A DNA stretch of 39,129 nt from JBDRNO01 sp043811005 (GCA_043811005.1 JBDRNO010000220.1:1-39129); one strand, 5' to 3'; shown: positions 15,938 to 25,065, numbered from the stretch's first letter. A program made the numbers and translations. Notes: generated from the sequence alone by a model not told the origin.

Positions 15938-16126
15938 GATATAGCCCTCCATTTTATTTTGACAAATAATTTTAACTTTCTTTGTGATTTTAAGATTTAA
16001 CCAGTTCCCTCCACCAAATGAGTATCCGCTTTCAGCAGAAATACTCATTTTCCTTTTACTGCCCAGTATTACCGTGTTTGTTGCGCCAGCACCTTGTGTT
16101 GCTACAACTGTCATTTTTGTCTTCAT
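15938..16126 (-). other. Open in-frame extension, unclear status
   Basis: 63 codons without a stop lead from an ATG at 16126 into the secreted protein gene. The first about 42 residues (containing ATQGAGATNTVILGSK) look protein-like, the last about 20 are AT-rich and basic. It could be a separate short peptide read through by chance, a decayed gene, or a real N-terminal extension. I see nothing in 16127-16376 apart from AT-rich sequence. Confidence 0.3.
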
Positions 16127-16376
16127 AACTTCCTGATTTTTTAATGATTATTGTTTTCTACCCATTTTTACGAAAGCCACTAAAAAAAATTAGAATACTT
16201 TGATTAACGGCAATCATTCTTTGACAAACAACAATCATTAATGGATGAAATGCTTATGAATTCTCGGATTTTAAGGGGCAATAAGGACGGTAGTGCAGTA
16301 TGAGGTAATTTTACAAAGCGATAAGATCGTTTGACGCGATCCTGTCACCAGAGGTTAACGAGGTGTTAATGATATA

Positions 16377-17060
16377 CTATAATAATTTTATCCGCTTACT
16401 TAATTCATTTTTATAAGTTCTTCCAATCGGAATATTCTCATCCCCTATGACAATAACATCCTCTGTTATTGATTCTATCTTATCCTTTCTAACAAAAAAA
16501 GAGCGATGGACACGGATGAACTCCTCCGGGTGAAGCTTGTCTTCCAAAGACTTCATTGTCATGTGGACGGTGTATTTATCTTTGATTGTATTTATAACGA
16601 TATAATTCTCAAGCGCTTCAATCCATAATATTTCTTCTGAATTTATTTTTACCAACATGCCGGAAGATTTAACAAAGAAATCTTTTCCAGACACATCTAC
16701 CATTTGGTTTTCATGCAACTGGTTGGCTCTTTCAACGGCTTTAATGAACCGGGCATAACTCACGGGCTTCACAATATAATCGGTAACATTGTATTCAAAT
16801 GCTTCTACTGCATATTTTTCAAAGCTGGTAATTATAATTGTCAATGGTATATTATCAAAATTTTTAATTAGTTCCATACCCGTCATCTCAGGCATCTTGA
16901 TATCCAAAAACATCAGGTCAACATTTTCTTCCCTGAGAACGTTCACCGCTTCAATAGCGGACGAACACTCCGTTACCAAACTTAACAGATTTGTTTTATT
17001 AATATAATCCTTCAGGATTTTCCTGCTAAAAGGATCATCATCTACAATGATGCAGTTCAT
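16377..17060 (-). CDS. LytTR-family response regulator
   Basis: A 227-residue regulator: receiver domain (residues 1-120) with D7-D9 and phosphorylation site D53 (LMFLDIKMPEMTG), then a LytTR DNA-binding domain (about 125-225) with the typical FIRVHRSFFVRKDKIE. It would bind direct-repeat promoter sites when phosphorylated. It is the last gene of a minus-strand group with an HPt protein (54 nt away), a REC-phosphatase and a sensor kinase, and is the only DNA-binding member, so it is the likely transcriptional output of that system. Confidence 0.95.
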   Translation of the reverse strand: MNCIIVDDDPFSRKILKDYINKTNLLSLVTECSSAIEAVNVLREENVDLMFLDIKMPEMTGMELIKNFDNIPLTIIITSFEKYAVEAFEYNVTDYIVKPVSYARFIKAVERANQLHENQMVDVSGKDFFVKSSGMLVKINSEEILWIEALENYIVINTIKDKYTVHMTMKSLEDKLHPEEFIRVHRSFFVRKDKIESITEDVIVIGDENIPIGRTYKNELSKRIKLL

Positions 17061-17114
17061 AGTTATGATTGAAATCTTTTTTAAAAAGTCGTTTTTTGAT
17101 TTTTTTGAGTGGAC

Positions 17115-17492
17115 TCATGACTTATTAATCTTTTTCCCGAGCCGGTTTTTTTCTTGAATTAATTCGGTTTTAACGATACTGAATAATTTCTCAACCTTAC
17201 CAATAAGATCTTTTAATCCTGATTTACCGGTATCCCCTTTATTGTTATATTCTTCAATTGCTACAGCCAGTTCATTCATTTTCTGAATACCCATGTAGCC
17301 CGCTTTAGATTTTATATTATGCGCAACAATTTCCAAAGAATCCCAATCCTTTCCGGAAAAATATTTTTTCAGCTGGTTAATTTCCTTCGGGGTCAGTTCC
17401 AGATACATCTTAATATAATCCAATAACATCTCATTGTTACCTTTGGTAATTGATTTCAGGATATCAATATTAAAATGTTTAGATGGTTTCAT
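17115..17492 (-). CDS. Stand-alone HPt phosphotransfer protein
   Basis: A 125-residue helical protein with the HPt motif VAHNIKSKAGYMG; H58 is the phospho-accepting histidine. Such proteins pass phosphoryl groups between receiver domains. It sits between genes for two REC proteins and just downstream of a kinase without its own receiver, so it would connect the REC-phosphatase and the LytTR regulator in a relay. The tail is Lys-rich. Confidence 0.9.
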   Translation of the reverse strand: MKPSKHFNIDILKSITKGNNEMLLDYIKMYLELTPKEINQLKKYFSGKDWDSLEIVAHNIKSKAGYMGIQKMNELAVAIEEYNNKGDTGKSGLKDLIGKVEKLFSIVKTELIQEKNRLGKKINKS

Positions 17493-17579
17493 TTAATTAA
17501 TTGCTTTGAAACTAAAACTACTAACTAAAAACTAATAACTGATCCGCAATTTTCCTTTATATCCGATTAAAAATCGGAT

Positions 17580-18761
17580 TTACACTCTCACTCCGATCAC
17601 CAAAATATCATCTATTTGATCTAATTCGCCTTTCCATTTCTCAATGGTTTGACCAAGTATTTGTTTTTGTTCTTCCATGCTTTTCCCCTGGATATCCAAT
17701 AATAGTTGCTTAAATTGTTTTGACATGAATTTTCTTTCTTTTGGCCCGCCAATCTGGTCAGGATAGCCATCTGAAAAGATGTAAATATTATCACCTTTCT
17801 GCAATTCTATTTCATGATTGGTAAAGTTATAGTCAAACTCAGTACTTCCGCCTATGGGCTGCCTGTCGCCCTTAATGTCTATTAATTCGCCTTTCCTTAT
17901 TAAAAACAATGGATTTTGAGCGCCTGCAAATTCAAGTGTCACGAGGTCTTTATCAAAGGCACACAATGTTATGTCCATGCCATCACTTGCCTGTTGTTCA
18001 GATCCTTTGCGGGTGAAAACAGACTTTATCTCATTATTTAAGAGGGACAATATTTTGGCTGGGCTATCAATACCTTTTTCAATAATTATTTGATTTAATA
18101 AAACATTACCTATCATTGACACAAATGCTCCTGGGACACCGTGTCCTGTACAATCACAAGCTGCTATAAATATCTTTTTCTTTTGTGTAAACCAAAAAAA
18201 GTCTCCGCTCACAATGTCTTTTGGCTTGAATAACACGAATGACTCTACCAGGGCACTTTGAATTTCATCTATTTTTGGAAGGATCGCCTTCTGAATGTGT
18301 TGGGCATATCTGATACTGTCGGTAATATCCTTTTTTTGTGATTCTATTTCCTCTTTTTGCCTGATAATTTCTTTGTAATACGTATTTGTTTTAAGCACAG
18401 ACCTAATCCTAACAAGTAGTTCAATTTCCTTGACCGGCTTTGTAATATAATCCACAACCCCGGCTCCAAATGCTTCCTGAAGCTTTTCGGGAGAAGTGAC
18501 GGCTGTGATCATTAAAACAGGAATGTCTTTTGTCTTTTCCCGTGATTTTAATTGTTTAATAGCTTCAATACCCGTCATTTCAGGCATTTTCCAATCCATC
18601 AGGATCAGGTCAGGCATGAACTTTTCTGCCAGCTCACAACCTATCTTTCCATTATTGGCGCTTAAAACAGAATAATCATATTTTGACTGAACCAATATAT
18701 CAATAATGATCTTGCGGTTAAAATCTTCATCATCAACAACGAGGATTGTTTGTTTACTCAT
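17580..18761 (-). CDS. Response regulator with SpoIIE/PP2C phosphatase output
   Basis: A 393-residue protein: receiver (1-120) with D10-D11 and D56 (ILMDWKMPEMTG), a coiled-coil linker with KEEIESQKKDITDSIRYAQHIQKAI (about 133-160), and a SpoIIE-type serine phosphatase (about 165-393) with SGDFFWF, CDCTGHGVPGAFVS, SDGMDITLC and IFSDGYPDQIGG supplying metal-binding aspartates. Such RsbU-like proteins dephosphorylate anti-sigma-factor antagonists; no antagonist or anti-sigma gene is visible here. It lies 50 nt downstream of the sensor kinase and 87 nt upstream of the HPt gene. Confidence 0.93.
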   Translation of the reverse strand: MSKQTILVVDDEDFNRKIIIDILVQSKYDYSVLSANNGKIGCELAEKFMPDLILMDWKMPEMTGIEAIKQLKSREKTKDIPVLMITAVTSPEKLQEAFGAGVVDYITKPVKEIELLVRIRSVLKTNTYYKEIIRQKEEIESQKKDITDSIRYAQHIQKAILPKIDEIQSALVESFVLFKPKDIVSGDFFWFTQKKKIFIAACDCTGHGVPGAFVSMIGNVLLNQIIIEKGIDSPAKILSLLNNEIKSVFTRKGSEQQASDGMDITLCAFDKDLVTLEFAGAQNPLFLIRKGELIDIKGDRQPIGGSTEFDYNFTNHEIELQKGDNIYIFSDGYPDQIGGPKERKFMSKQFKQLLLDIQGKSMEEQKQILGQTIEKWKGELDQIDDILVIGVRV

Positions 18762-18811
18762 AAAATAAGTATTTGTCTATAATGTCTGAATTATTTAATT
18801 TACTTTTAATC

Positions 18812-21800
18812 TCATTTTATTAATCCCAACAGTTCATTATATTTTTCCTCATCACAATTAGAAACAGCGGTTTCCATTTCTTCGTACCATTTTTGTAATA
18901 CCTTGTTATTCTTAAATTCAATTTGATTTAAAATATACATATTTTCACTGGAATGATAAACTGTTAAGCCCTCAAATTTTTCAACCACCGGCAGCAGGTT
19001 CTTCTTGTCAGCTTCTGAGAATAACAATTCAATCTTTTCTTCAGCTTCTTCTTTGTCAATTTCTGATAATTTTGCTTTTTGTACATGTTCTTTTATCTCT
19101 CCCTCTCTATCCTCAACCGTAATATCACTGGCTTCCGGTAATGTAAAGTAAAATGTACTTCCTTTACCAGGTTCTGATTCAGCCCCAATTTTGCCACCAT
19201 GAGCTTCAACCGTCATTTTACAAAAAGTTAGCCCAATCCCTGTTGAACCGGTCTGCCCGGAATCTTTGGATATAACTTGTGAGAATCTGTCAAAAACCGA
19301 ACTTATCTTTTCCTTTGGTATGCCGGTTCCGGTATCTGAAACCATTACCTTGATCATTTCATCCTTTCCCTGCATGACCTTAATAGCATTTATAATTATT
19401 TTACCTCTTAATGGTGTAAATTTAATTGCATTTGTTAAAAGATTGATGAAAACACGGGCAATATTTTCATAATCAAGCATACATATGACCTTATTACCTA
19501 CATTATTTTCGATAATTAAATCTTTTTGCTTCACCAAAACCTTTACCTGTTGTATGGCATCTTCCAGAACCCTGATAAGCAGATGGTTCTTTAAATTTAA
19601 TTTCACTTCAGCGTCTTCAAATTTCTGTACATCCAAAATATTCATCACCAAATTGAGCATTTGTCTGCCGGATTGATAAATATTTTCCAGTATAGTTTTT
19701 GTGGGTTGCCGCTTTGAAAAACCAAGTACGGCATTCAGGGGATTTTTCAGGTCATGGACTATCATTCCCATCATCTCATTCTTAAATCCTTCTAATTCTT
19801 TTAATTTATTGTACGTCTTATTCAAATTATTATGTGTCCTCTCTAATTCTATTTTTTGTTTTTCTACCAGAATTTTTTCTTGCCTGAGTTCTTTGGTGCG
19901 TAACTTTACTTGCTTTGTGAGTTCCTTTTTTGCCTTTTGCAAATTCCTGATCCTTAATAAAACAGCAATGTAAATACTTGCAGCAACAATAAGAACACAC
20001 AATGTATAAAACCACCAGGTTTTCCAAAAGGGAGGAGTAATCACAAAGCTAAAAGTTGCCGGCTCTTTATTCCATATACCGTCATTATTGCAGGCTTTCA
20101 CCATAAATGTATACTTGCCATGTGGCACGCTGTGATAAGTCGCAAAATTTTCCTTTACGGGTGGCGACCAAACATCGTCCAATCCTTTAAGCATATATTG
20201 ATACCTGACCTTATCGGGTATTTTTAAGCTAATACCTATAAAATCAAAAGTAAGATGGTTTTTATCATATGGTAAAACAAGATTTTGTGGCAGGGAATAC
20301 CATTTGGATATGTTATCATATTTAATGCCTTCCAACATATCTTCTTCTTCAAGTTGTGCGGATGCTCTGGAAAATTGATTTGCGTTGGGCTTCCCTCTCC
20401 TGTTAGGGTGGAGTCGGGGTGAGGTGTCTGGAGCGATACCCTCCCAGTCCACCTCCTCAAAAAACAATCGCAAACCCGTAATATGTGATTTCGGTTCAAT
20501 TGTATTGAGCATATCAACATCAGCATTATATCTTGTTAAAACATTTGCCGTTCCGAACCAAATGTTGCCTTTTTTATCCTTGCAAACCGCATTTTGATTA
20601 CACTCAATACCAATAAATCCATCTAACTTGCCGTATTGCCTTATGGTCCAATTCACTTTTCCCTCTTTACCTGTAATATAAGAACGGCCTGATAGCTTTT
20701 TAGGCTGGTGTTCTCCACCGGTACCGGCAGGCGAAAGTGCCGGGGGAGGGGTTATCCTATTAATACCTTTATTAGTTCCTGCCCATATATTCCCATGATC
20801 ATCAAATACCATTAATACTATTCCGTCATCACTTAAGCCATTTTCATCAGTAATATATAACCATTCATAAACGCTCTTTTTCATTCCTTTTTCCCGGTCC
20901 TGGATGTTTGTTTCCGCAGAGGGATTTCTCAAGATGGAAATACCTCCTCCATAAGTGCCAAACCACAAATTCCCAATAGCATCTTCAAGAATTGACAACA
21001 CGAAATTATTGCTTAATCCATGGTCTTTAGTAATATTTTCAATTTTAAAAGATCGCTCATTTTTATCATATGGCTTTTGGTTGTCGTCAGCCACTTCACT
21101 GCTGTTAAGGGTAAGTTTTGAAACACCGCCACCCCAGGTACCAAGCCAAATAACACCTGACCTGTCTTCCAAAATTGACCAGACCATATCATTATTTAAA
21201 CCGTCATTAACGGAAAACCGTTGTATTGCTGATTCATTATTTTTACTTCCCGGGTTATTATAATCATATTTATTGGGATTAAAACGCATTAAACCGCCAC
21301 CATCAGAACCAAACCATATATTCCCCGGTTTATCTTCATATATTGACAGGATCATATTATCACCCAATTGCTTTAATTGATAAAAATAGTCAGGAGCAAT
21401 TCCGGCTTTCTTGTGTTTCATCTTTTGTACACCCTCTACGCCCGGATCATAAACACTTACTCCATTGTATGTTCCAATCCATATTTTGCCTGTTCTGTCT
21501 TCCATCATAGTAACAATATTATTGTCATTCAACCCATGTTTTGAAGAATAGCTGATAAAACTTTTGCCATAAGTCCTTTCTATATTACCCAAACTGTCCT
21601 CAAGTTCACCCATAACCATTTTACTGACACCTCTGTCAAAAGTTCCGAACCATAAATTGTCATGACTATCCTCAATAATTGAAAACACTATATTGTTAGT
21701 TAATCCTTTTCCAGCCTTATAATGAGTAAAAATTTCACTCACATATTTACTTAATCCCCCGCCTTCAGTACCCAACCATATATTACCCGAGTTATCCCCT

Positions 21801-22864
21801 GAAACAGCCCAGACAATATTATTTCCCAAGCCGTCTGTTTCAGTATAATTAGTAAAATTGCACAATGATGTGTTGGTGATCTCTGCCCTGATCTTACATG
21901 CTCCTCCTCCGTAAGTTCCTATCCATATATATCCTGATCCATCCTCCAATAAAGAAGTAATCCTGTTATCACACAAGCCGTTGTCAACAGTAATATATTT
22001 CCACAGCTCCCCGCTTTCAACATCATCTTCTTTATTATCTGTTCTTTCTTTTTCCAACAGAATGTTCACCCCACCGCCAAAGGTGCCGAACCATATATTT
22101 CCATTATGGTCTTCCAGAATGGAATAAACCCTGTCATCAATTAATCCATTACCTGCTGTAAAATATTTCCATTGTATATTCCTGGGTTGCTCTTGTCCGT
22201 TGTTATTTAGAAATTGCCTGATGTCCTCATTAAATTGTTTTATCTCTAATAAACTTACTCCTCCACCTTCAGTGCCAAACCAAATATTACCACGGCTGTC
22301 TTCCAGGATTGCTGTTACTTTGTTAGAGCTTAAACCCATTGTTGTATGGATATACATAAAGTTTTCTTTATTGGCGGCCAGCACGCTCACTCCCCCTCCA
22401 TAAGTGCCAATCCATAGATTTCCTTTTGTGTCTTCCACTATTGAATACACATAATTATTACTTAATCCATCTTCTTCCGTATATTGAGTAAAGCCAAGCC
22501 CGTCATACTTATTTATCCCCCCTCCATAAGTGCCAAACCATAAATTTCCCGCCCTGTCCTCTATAATTGAGTAAACAATATTATTGCTCAATCCGTCTTT
22601 TGTGGTAAATTTCGTAAAACTTCTGCCATCATATTTGCATACTCCACCACCATAAGTGCCAATCCATAGATTACCCCTACTGTCTTGGAAAATGGAATAA
22701 ACCTGTGATTGTGAAAGCCCATCCTCTATTGAGTACGTCTTTAAATTATGTTGTGAAAATGCCGGAAGGGATAGGGATATGTAGCAGATAATTTGAAATG
22801 AAAGGAATATTATCAGGAAATTTCCTTTAATGATATTGTTGATATTGAGCTTATTTGCAATCAT
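18812..22864 (-). CDS. Membrane sensor histidine kinase with 14 propeller blades and Y_Y_Y domain
   Basis: A 1350-residue kinase. After an N-terminal hydrophobic segment (about 15-37) I count 14 blade repeats of the form ILEDxxGNIWFGTxGGGV, enough for two seven-bladed propellers in the periplasm. Then a Y_Y_Y domain (about 850-945), a membrane helix (about 948-970), a coiled coil, HisKA with H1037 (MIVHDLKNPLNAV) and an HATPase (DTGTGIP, TGIGLTF). Hybrid members of this class in gut Bacteroides go on to REC and AraC domains; here a helical tail (about 1255-1350) replaces them, so partners are likely encoded by the three downstream genes. Two proline-rich stretches (residues about 704-722 and 809-850) look like in-frame repeat insertions. 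Confidence 0.94.
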   Translation of the reverse strand: MIANKLNINNIIKGNFLIIFLSFQIICYISLSLPAFSQHNLKTYSIEDGLSQSQVYSIFQDSRGNLWIGTYGGGVCKYDGRSFTKFTTKDGLSNNIVYSIIEDRAGNLWFGTYGGGINKYDGLGFTQYTEEDGLSNNYVYSIVEDTKGNLWIGTYGGGVSVLAANKENFMYIHTTMGLSSNKVTAILEDSRGNIWFGTEGGGVSLLEIKQFNEDIRQFLNNNGQEQPRNIQWKYFTAGNGLIDDRVYSILEDHNGNIWFGTFGGGVNILLEKERTDNKEDDVESGELWKYITVDNGLCDNRITSLLEDGSGYIWIGTYGGGACKIRAEITNTSLCNFTNYTETDGLGNNIVWAVSGDNSGNIWLGTEGGGLSKYVSEIFTHYKAGKGLTNNIVFSIIEDSHDNLWFGTFDRGVSKMVMGELEDSLGNIERTYGKSFISYSSKHGLNDNNIVTMMEDRTGKIWIGTYNGVSVYDPGVEGVQKMKHKKAGIAPDYFYQLKQLGDNMILSIYEDKPGNIWFGSDGGGLMRFNPNKYDYNNPGSKNNESAIQRFSVNDGLNNDMVWSILEDRSGVIWLGTWGGGVSKLTLNSSEVADDNQKPYDKNERSFKIENITKDHGLSNNFVLSILEDAIGNLWFGTYGGGISILRNPSAETNIQDREKGMKKSVYEWLYITDENGLSDDGIVLMVFDDHGNIWAGTNKGINRITPPPALSPAGTGGEHQPKKLSGRSYITGKEGKVNWTIRQYGKLDGFIGIECNQNAVCKDKKGNIWFGTANVLTRYNADVDMLNTIEPKSHITGLRLFFEEVDWEGIAPDTSPRLHPNRRGKPNANQFSRASAQLEEEDMLEGIKYDNISKWYSLPQNLVLPYDKNHLTFDFIGISLKIPDKVRYQYMLKGLDDVWSPPVKENFATYHSVPHGKYTFMVKACNNDGIWNKEPATFSFVITPPFWKTWWFYTLCVLIVAASIYIAVLLRIRNLQKAKKELTKQVKLRTKELRQEKILVEKQKIELERTHNNLNKTYNKLKELEGFKNEMMGMIVHDLKNPLNAVLGFSKRQPTKTILENIYQSGRQMLNLVMNILDVQKFEDAEVKLNLKNHLLIRVLEDAIQQVKVLVKQKDLIIENNVGNKVICMLDYENIARVFINLLTNAIKFTPLRGKIIINAIKVMQGKDEMIKVMVSDTGTGIPKEKISSVFDRFSQVISKDSGQTGSTGIGLTFCKMTVEAHGGKIGAESEPGKGSTFYFTLPEASDITVEDREGEIKEHVQKAKLSEIDKEEAEEKIELLFSEADKKNLLPVVEKFEGLTVYHSSENMYILNQIEFKNNKVLQKWYEEMETAVSNCDEEKYNELLGLIK
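20389..20433. repeat. GC-rich repeat-like insertion in the sensor kinase gene
   Basis: The segment with CCCTCTCCTGTTAGGG and GGGGTGAGGTGTCTGG encodes PDTSPRLHPNRRGKP (within residues about 812-826). Composition and sequence resemble intergenic repeats of the CCTCACCCC/AGGAGAGGG type (from memory). Homologous Y_Y_Y regions normally run from FFEEVDW to KWYSLPQNL with only a short link, whereas here about 40 residues are added, without loss of frame. Confidence 0.55.
20705..20752. repeat. Second GC-rich repeat-like insertion in the sensor kinase gene
   Basis: GGTGTTCTCCACCGGTACCG and the following GGCGAAAGTGCCGGGGGAGG encode TPPPALSPAGTGGEHQP at about residues 704-720, between a blade ending NKGINRI and the next region KVNWTIRQYGKLDGF. 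Two inverted half-sites around GGTACC are visible. The local GC content is well above that of the gene. Confidence 0.45.
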
Positions 22865-22989
22865 ATATCTTTAAGCCCAAAAAATTCGATAGAACTTTTT
22901 GGATTGAAGGTATAAAAATACGAAACTATTGAATAAGTAAAACTATAAAAGAACCGCTCATTTTTAGGCGGCTTGTGTAATCAATAAAA

Positions 22990-23043
22990 GCTTTCCAAAA
23001 ACATGTCATGGCGATATGCCATGGTTCCAAACTTTTGGAAAGC
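22990..23043. repeat. Nested palindrome upstream of the sensor kinase
   Basis: Outer arms GCTTTCCAAAA (22990-23000) and TTTTGGAAAGC (23033-23043) enclose an inner hairpin CATGGC-GATAT-GCCATG (23007-23023). The CTTTCCAAA word recalls the palindrome at 7833-7865. It lies 126 nt upstream of the sensor kinase start, next to another palindrome at 23055-23091. Confidence 0.7.
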
Positions 23044-23054
23044 GGGTTAACGAA

Positions 23055-23091
23055 AAAGACTTCCTAAATCTTGAAGATTTAGGAAGTCTTT
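23055..23091 (-). terminator. Hairpin terminator after the T9SS gene, also a dispersed repeat
   Basis: Arms 23055-23071 and 23075-23091 are exact complements (17 bp, 3-nt loop). On the minus strand the hairpin is followed by TTTTTCG, so it can end the transcript of the gene that stops at 23124. The core TTCCTAAATCTT is shared with the hairpin at 38925-38957 after an unrelated gene, so this terminator belongs to a repeat family. Confidence 0.7.
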
Positions 23092-23123
23092 ATAACAAAA
23101 ATACAAGAGAGCAATATGAAGCG

Positions 23124-24926
23124 TTACCTTATCACGATCTTCTTATTATAAAACTTATCATTGCTTGAGCCGGTAACGAAATATATACCAGGGTTAAGAT
23201 TCTCTGAGCAGTCAATTGCCAGATTATATTCATCGTCTTCAAGTATAACTACTTTTGAATAGTATTCTTTCCCCAACAGGTCAATAACAACTATAAGCAC
23301 TTCAGAGGTTTTTCCGCAAGGGTTTGTTCCGTTAATATACTGGGACGGAACGCCACTTACCGGGTTTCCGCTGAGATAAATGTTAAAATCGCCATTTGAG
23401 GGGTTGGGTTTGATGTTTATACTAAAAGGTAATCCTGCTTCCTTAATAACACTTTCTTCGGAAGATGTATACTCATTGTCAATAACGGGGTTATCTTCTT
23501 CCTTAACGTTTAAGGGGATTCCTTTTACTTTTTCATTACTCATGCCGGATAATTCAGTATACTCTTTAAAATTATCACATGTTCCTGAAGATTTACCAGA
23601 ACCACAGGAACAACCAAAAGTAAAGCTTCCAAATGACTTTAGGAGTTTGGATTCAATTGATCCTTTGGCAGTAGTTCCGGTTGTTGCTATATTGCCTTCA
23701 TTTTCCCACTGTGTGGTGTCAAACCGTGCCACTTTCAATAATAATGGGTCGCTTATTGATCCATTACCCTTTTTTGAATCCCAATGTATAATTACAGAAA
23801 CGCTGTCGGTACCGCTTAATCTTTCTACATTCCAATACCCTTCTTTGCTTACATGTGTGATCCCATTTCCAAGGGAAGACACATTTACAGGTTCATCATC
23901 AAAATATTCGACCATATAGGTAGCCGGGTCTACCGAACTGGTTTTTACCGCTATTTCGTTGTATTTGCCGTTTTTGCCGGTACCAATAACTATCTTCCTG
24001 ATAGTATCTGCATCTATTTTTATTGGACCTTCCATATAACTTTTGTCAGAACCACCGGTTGTATTTGCATCAGGCCCCATAATTATTTTATTAGTATTAT
24101 CAGAATACATGATACCTTTTGTTAGTGTTGCCGTTTTCTTTACAGCGATCGGTGCAACCAGAACAACACTGGCAGAACTTATTTTCTCCATTGTAATATT
24201 ATAGAACTCTGTGGTATTACTTCCGCCTATAGTTCGACTTTGATTACCTTTGAAGATTACATCCCCATTTCTTTGTACTAATGTTCCATTATTTATCCAG
24301 TTTCCTTTAATATTTATTTTATAACTTGAAACAGATACATCCAAAATACCATTGATTGTCAAGTCCCCTTCTATTGTAATATCTGTATTGAGGATAGCAG
24401 TTCCTCCGCTGATTATTAAATTATTGTACGTATCAAATTCAGCAGGCAGGGCATTGTTGGCTGTCATCGCTATAGTACCGTCACCTTCATCAAATTCAAC
24501 ATCTGTATTAAAAACATATATTGAACCTGTTACCAACAATCCTCCATTTTTCATATTCAATTTTCCTTTATAGCTTGTTGTTCCCAACAAAATACCATCA
24601 GGAGAATGAATAGTTAGTTTAGAGCCGGGATCAAATTTGACGGCACCTTTTCCTTTGTCTGCGCCGGTTTCATATCCAACATATAAACCCAGGCAATTGG
24701 CATCTGCAACATCAATGGTCAATTCTGCCGAATTGCACACATAAATATTATCGCCTGATGTTGGAAACGTGGAGAAGTCGCTCCATTTTTGATTGGAAGT
24801 AATGTAAATGTCAGCAGCATTACTTATCTCTGCAAATAATGAAACCATGATTGTTATTAAAAACATAACAATCTTTATATTCATTTTATTTGACTTCTCC
24901 GGTATTTTGTTTAAAAATTTTTTCAT
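23124..24926 (-). CDS. T9SS-secreted surface protein
   Basis: A 600-residue protein with an N-terminal signal segment (about residues 16-38, IKIVMFLITIMVSLFAEISNA), a beta-helix-like middle with repeated LTINGxLxV patterns, and a short cysteine-containing stretch (about 440-455, CSCGSGKSSGTCDNF). The C-terminal sorting domain runs from KPNPSNGDFNIYLSGN to LNPGIYFVTGSSND and ends KKIVIR. Between IYLSGN and EVLIVVIDLLGKEYY there are about 20 extra residues (PVSGVPSQYINGTNPCGKTS) not present in the paralogue, overlapping a hairpin at 23326-23351. Binding partner unknown. The leader upstream matches that at 11028-11160. Confidence 0.88.
   Translation of the reverse strand: MKKFLNKIPEKSNKMNIKIVMFLITIMVSLFAEISNAADIYITSNQKWSDFSTFPTSGDNIYVCNSAELTIDVADANCLGLYVGYETGADKGKGAVKFDPGSKLTIHSPDGILLGTTSYKGKLNMKNGGLLVTGSIYVFNTDVEFDEGDGTIAMTANNALPAEFDTYNNLIISGGTAILNTDITIEGDLTINGILDVSVSSYKINIKGNWINNGTLVQRNGDVIFKGNQSRTIGGSNTTEFYNITMEKISSASVVLVAPIAVKKTATLTKGIMYSDNTNKIIMGPDANTTGGSDKSYMEGPIKIDADTIRKIVIGTGKNGKYNEIAVKTSSVDPATYMVEYFDDEPVNVSSLGNGITHVSKEGYWNVERLSGTDSVSVIIHWDSKKGNGSISDPLLLKVARFDTTQWENEGNIATTGTTAKGSIESKLLKSFGSFTFGCSCGSGKSSGTCDNFKEYTELSGMSNEKVKGIPLNVKEEDNPVIDNEYTSSEESVIKEAGLPFSINIKPNPSNGDFNIYLSGNPVSGVPSQYINGTNPCGKTSEVLIVVIDLLGKEYYSKVVILEDDEYNLAIDCSENLNPGIYFVTGSSNDKFYNKKIVIR
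23326..23351. repeat. Hairpin within the T9SS sorting domain coding region
   Basis: GTTCCGT (23326-23332) and ACGGAAC (23345-23351) pair around a 12-nt loop, in the part that codes for the extra PSQYINGT residues of the sorting domain. Flanking words (CCGCAAGGGTTT / ACCGGGTTTCCGC) extend the symmetry loosely. Probably another in-frame repeat insertion; only one copy is seen here. Confidence 0.45.
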
Positions 24927-24956
24927 GATTAATAGTTTTAAAATTTGCGTGTTCCC

Positions 24957-25065
24957 GTCCTGTTATACTATAAATGAATATGGGAATGTTTCAATAAAAC
25001 GTCAGGTAAAATCTTTAAATTATGTAGGGGATTAACCTTGATAATTGTAGGTATTTGTCCCACAA
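24957..25065 (-). promoter_or_regulatory. Shared leader, copy B
   Basis: Counterpart of 11051-11160, upstream of the T9SS gene starting at 24926. Its best block is GGTAAAATCTTTAAATTATG with TGTAGG and the end TTTGTCCCACAA. Similarity continues down to about 20 nt before the start codon (AATTTGCG words in both). The remaining gap to 25265 is AT-rich, with an 18-mer variant at about 25085-25102 and no gene. Confidence 0.6.

Noticed and set aside
16340..16360. Terminator hairpin after the LytTR regulator (GATCG...CGATC)
   Set aside because: The stem is only 5 bp and no T-run follows on the minus strand.
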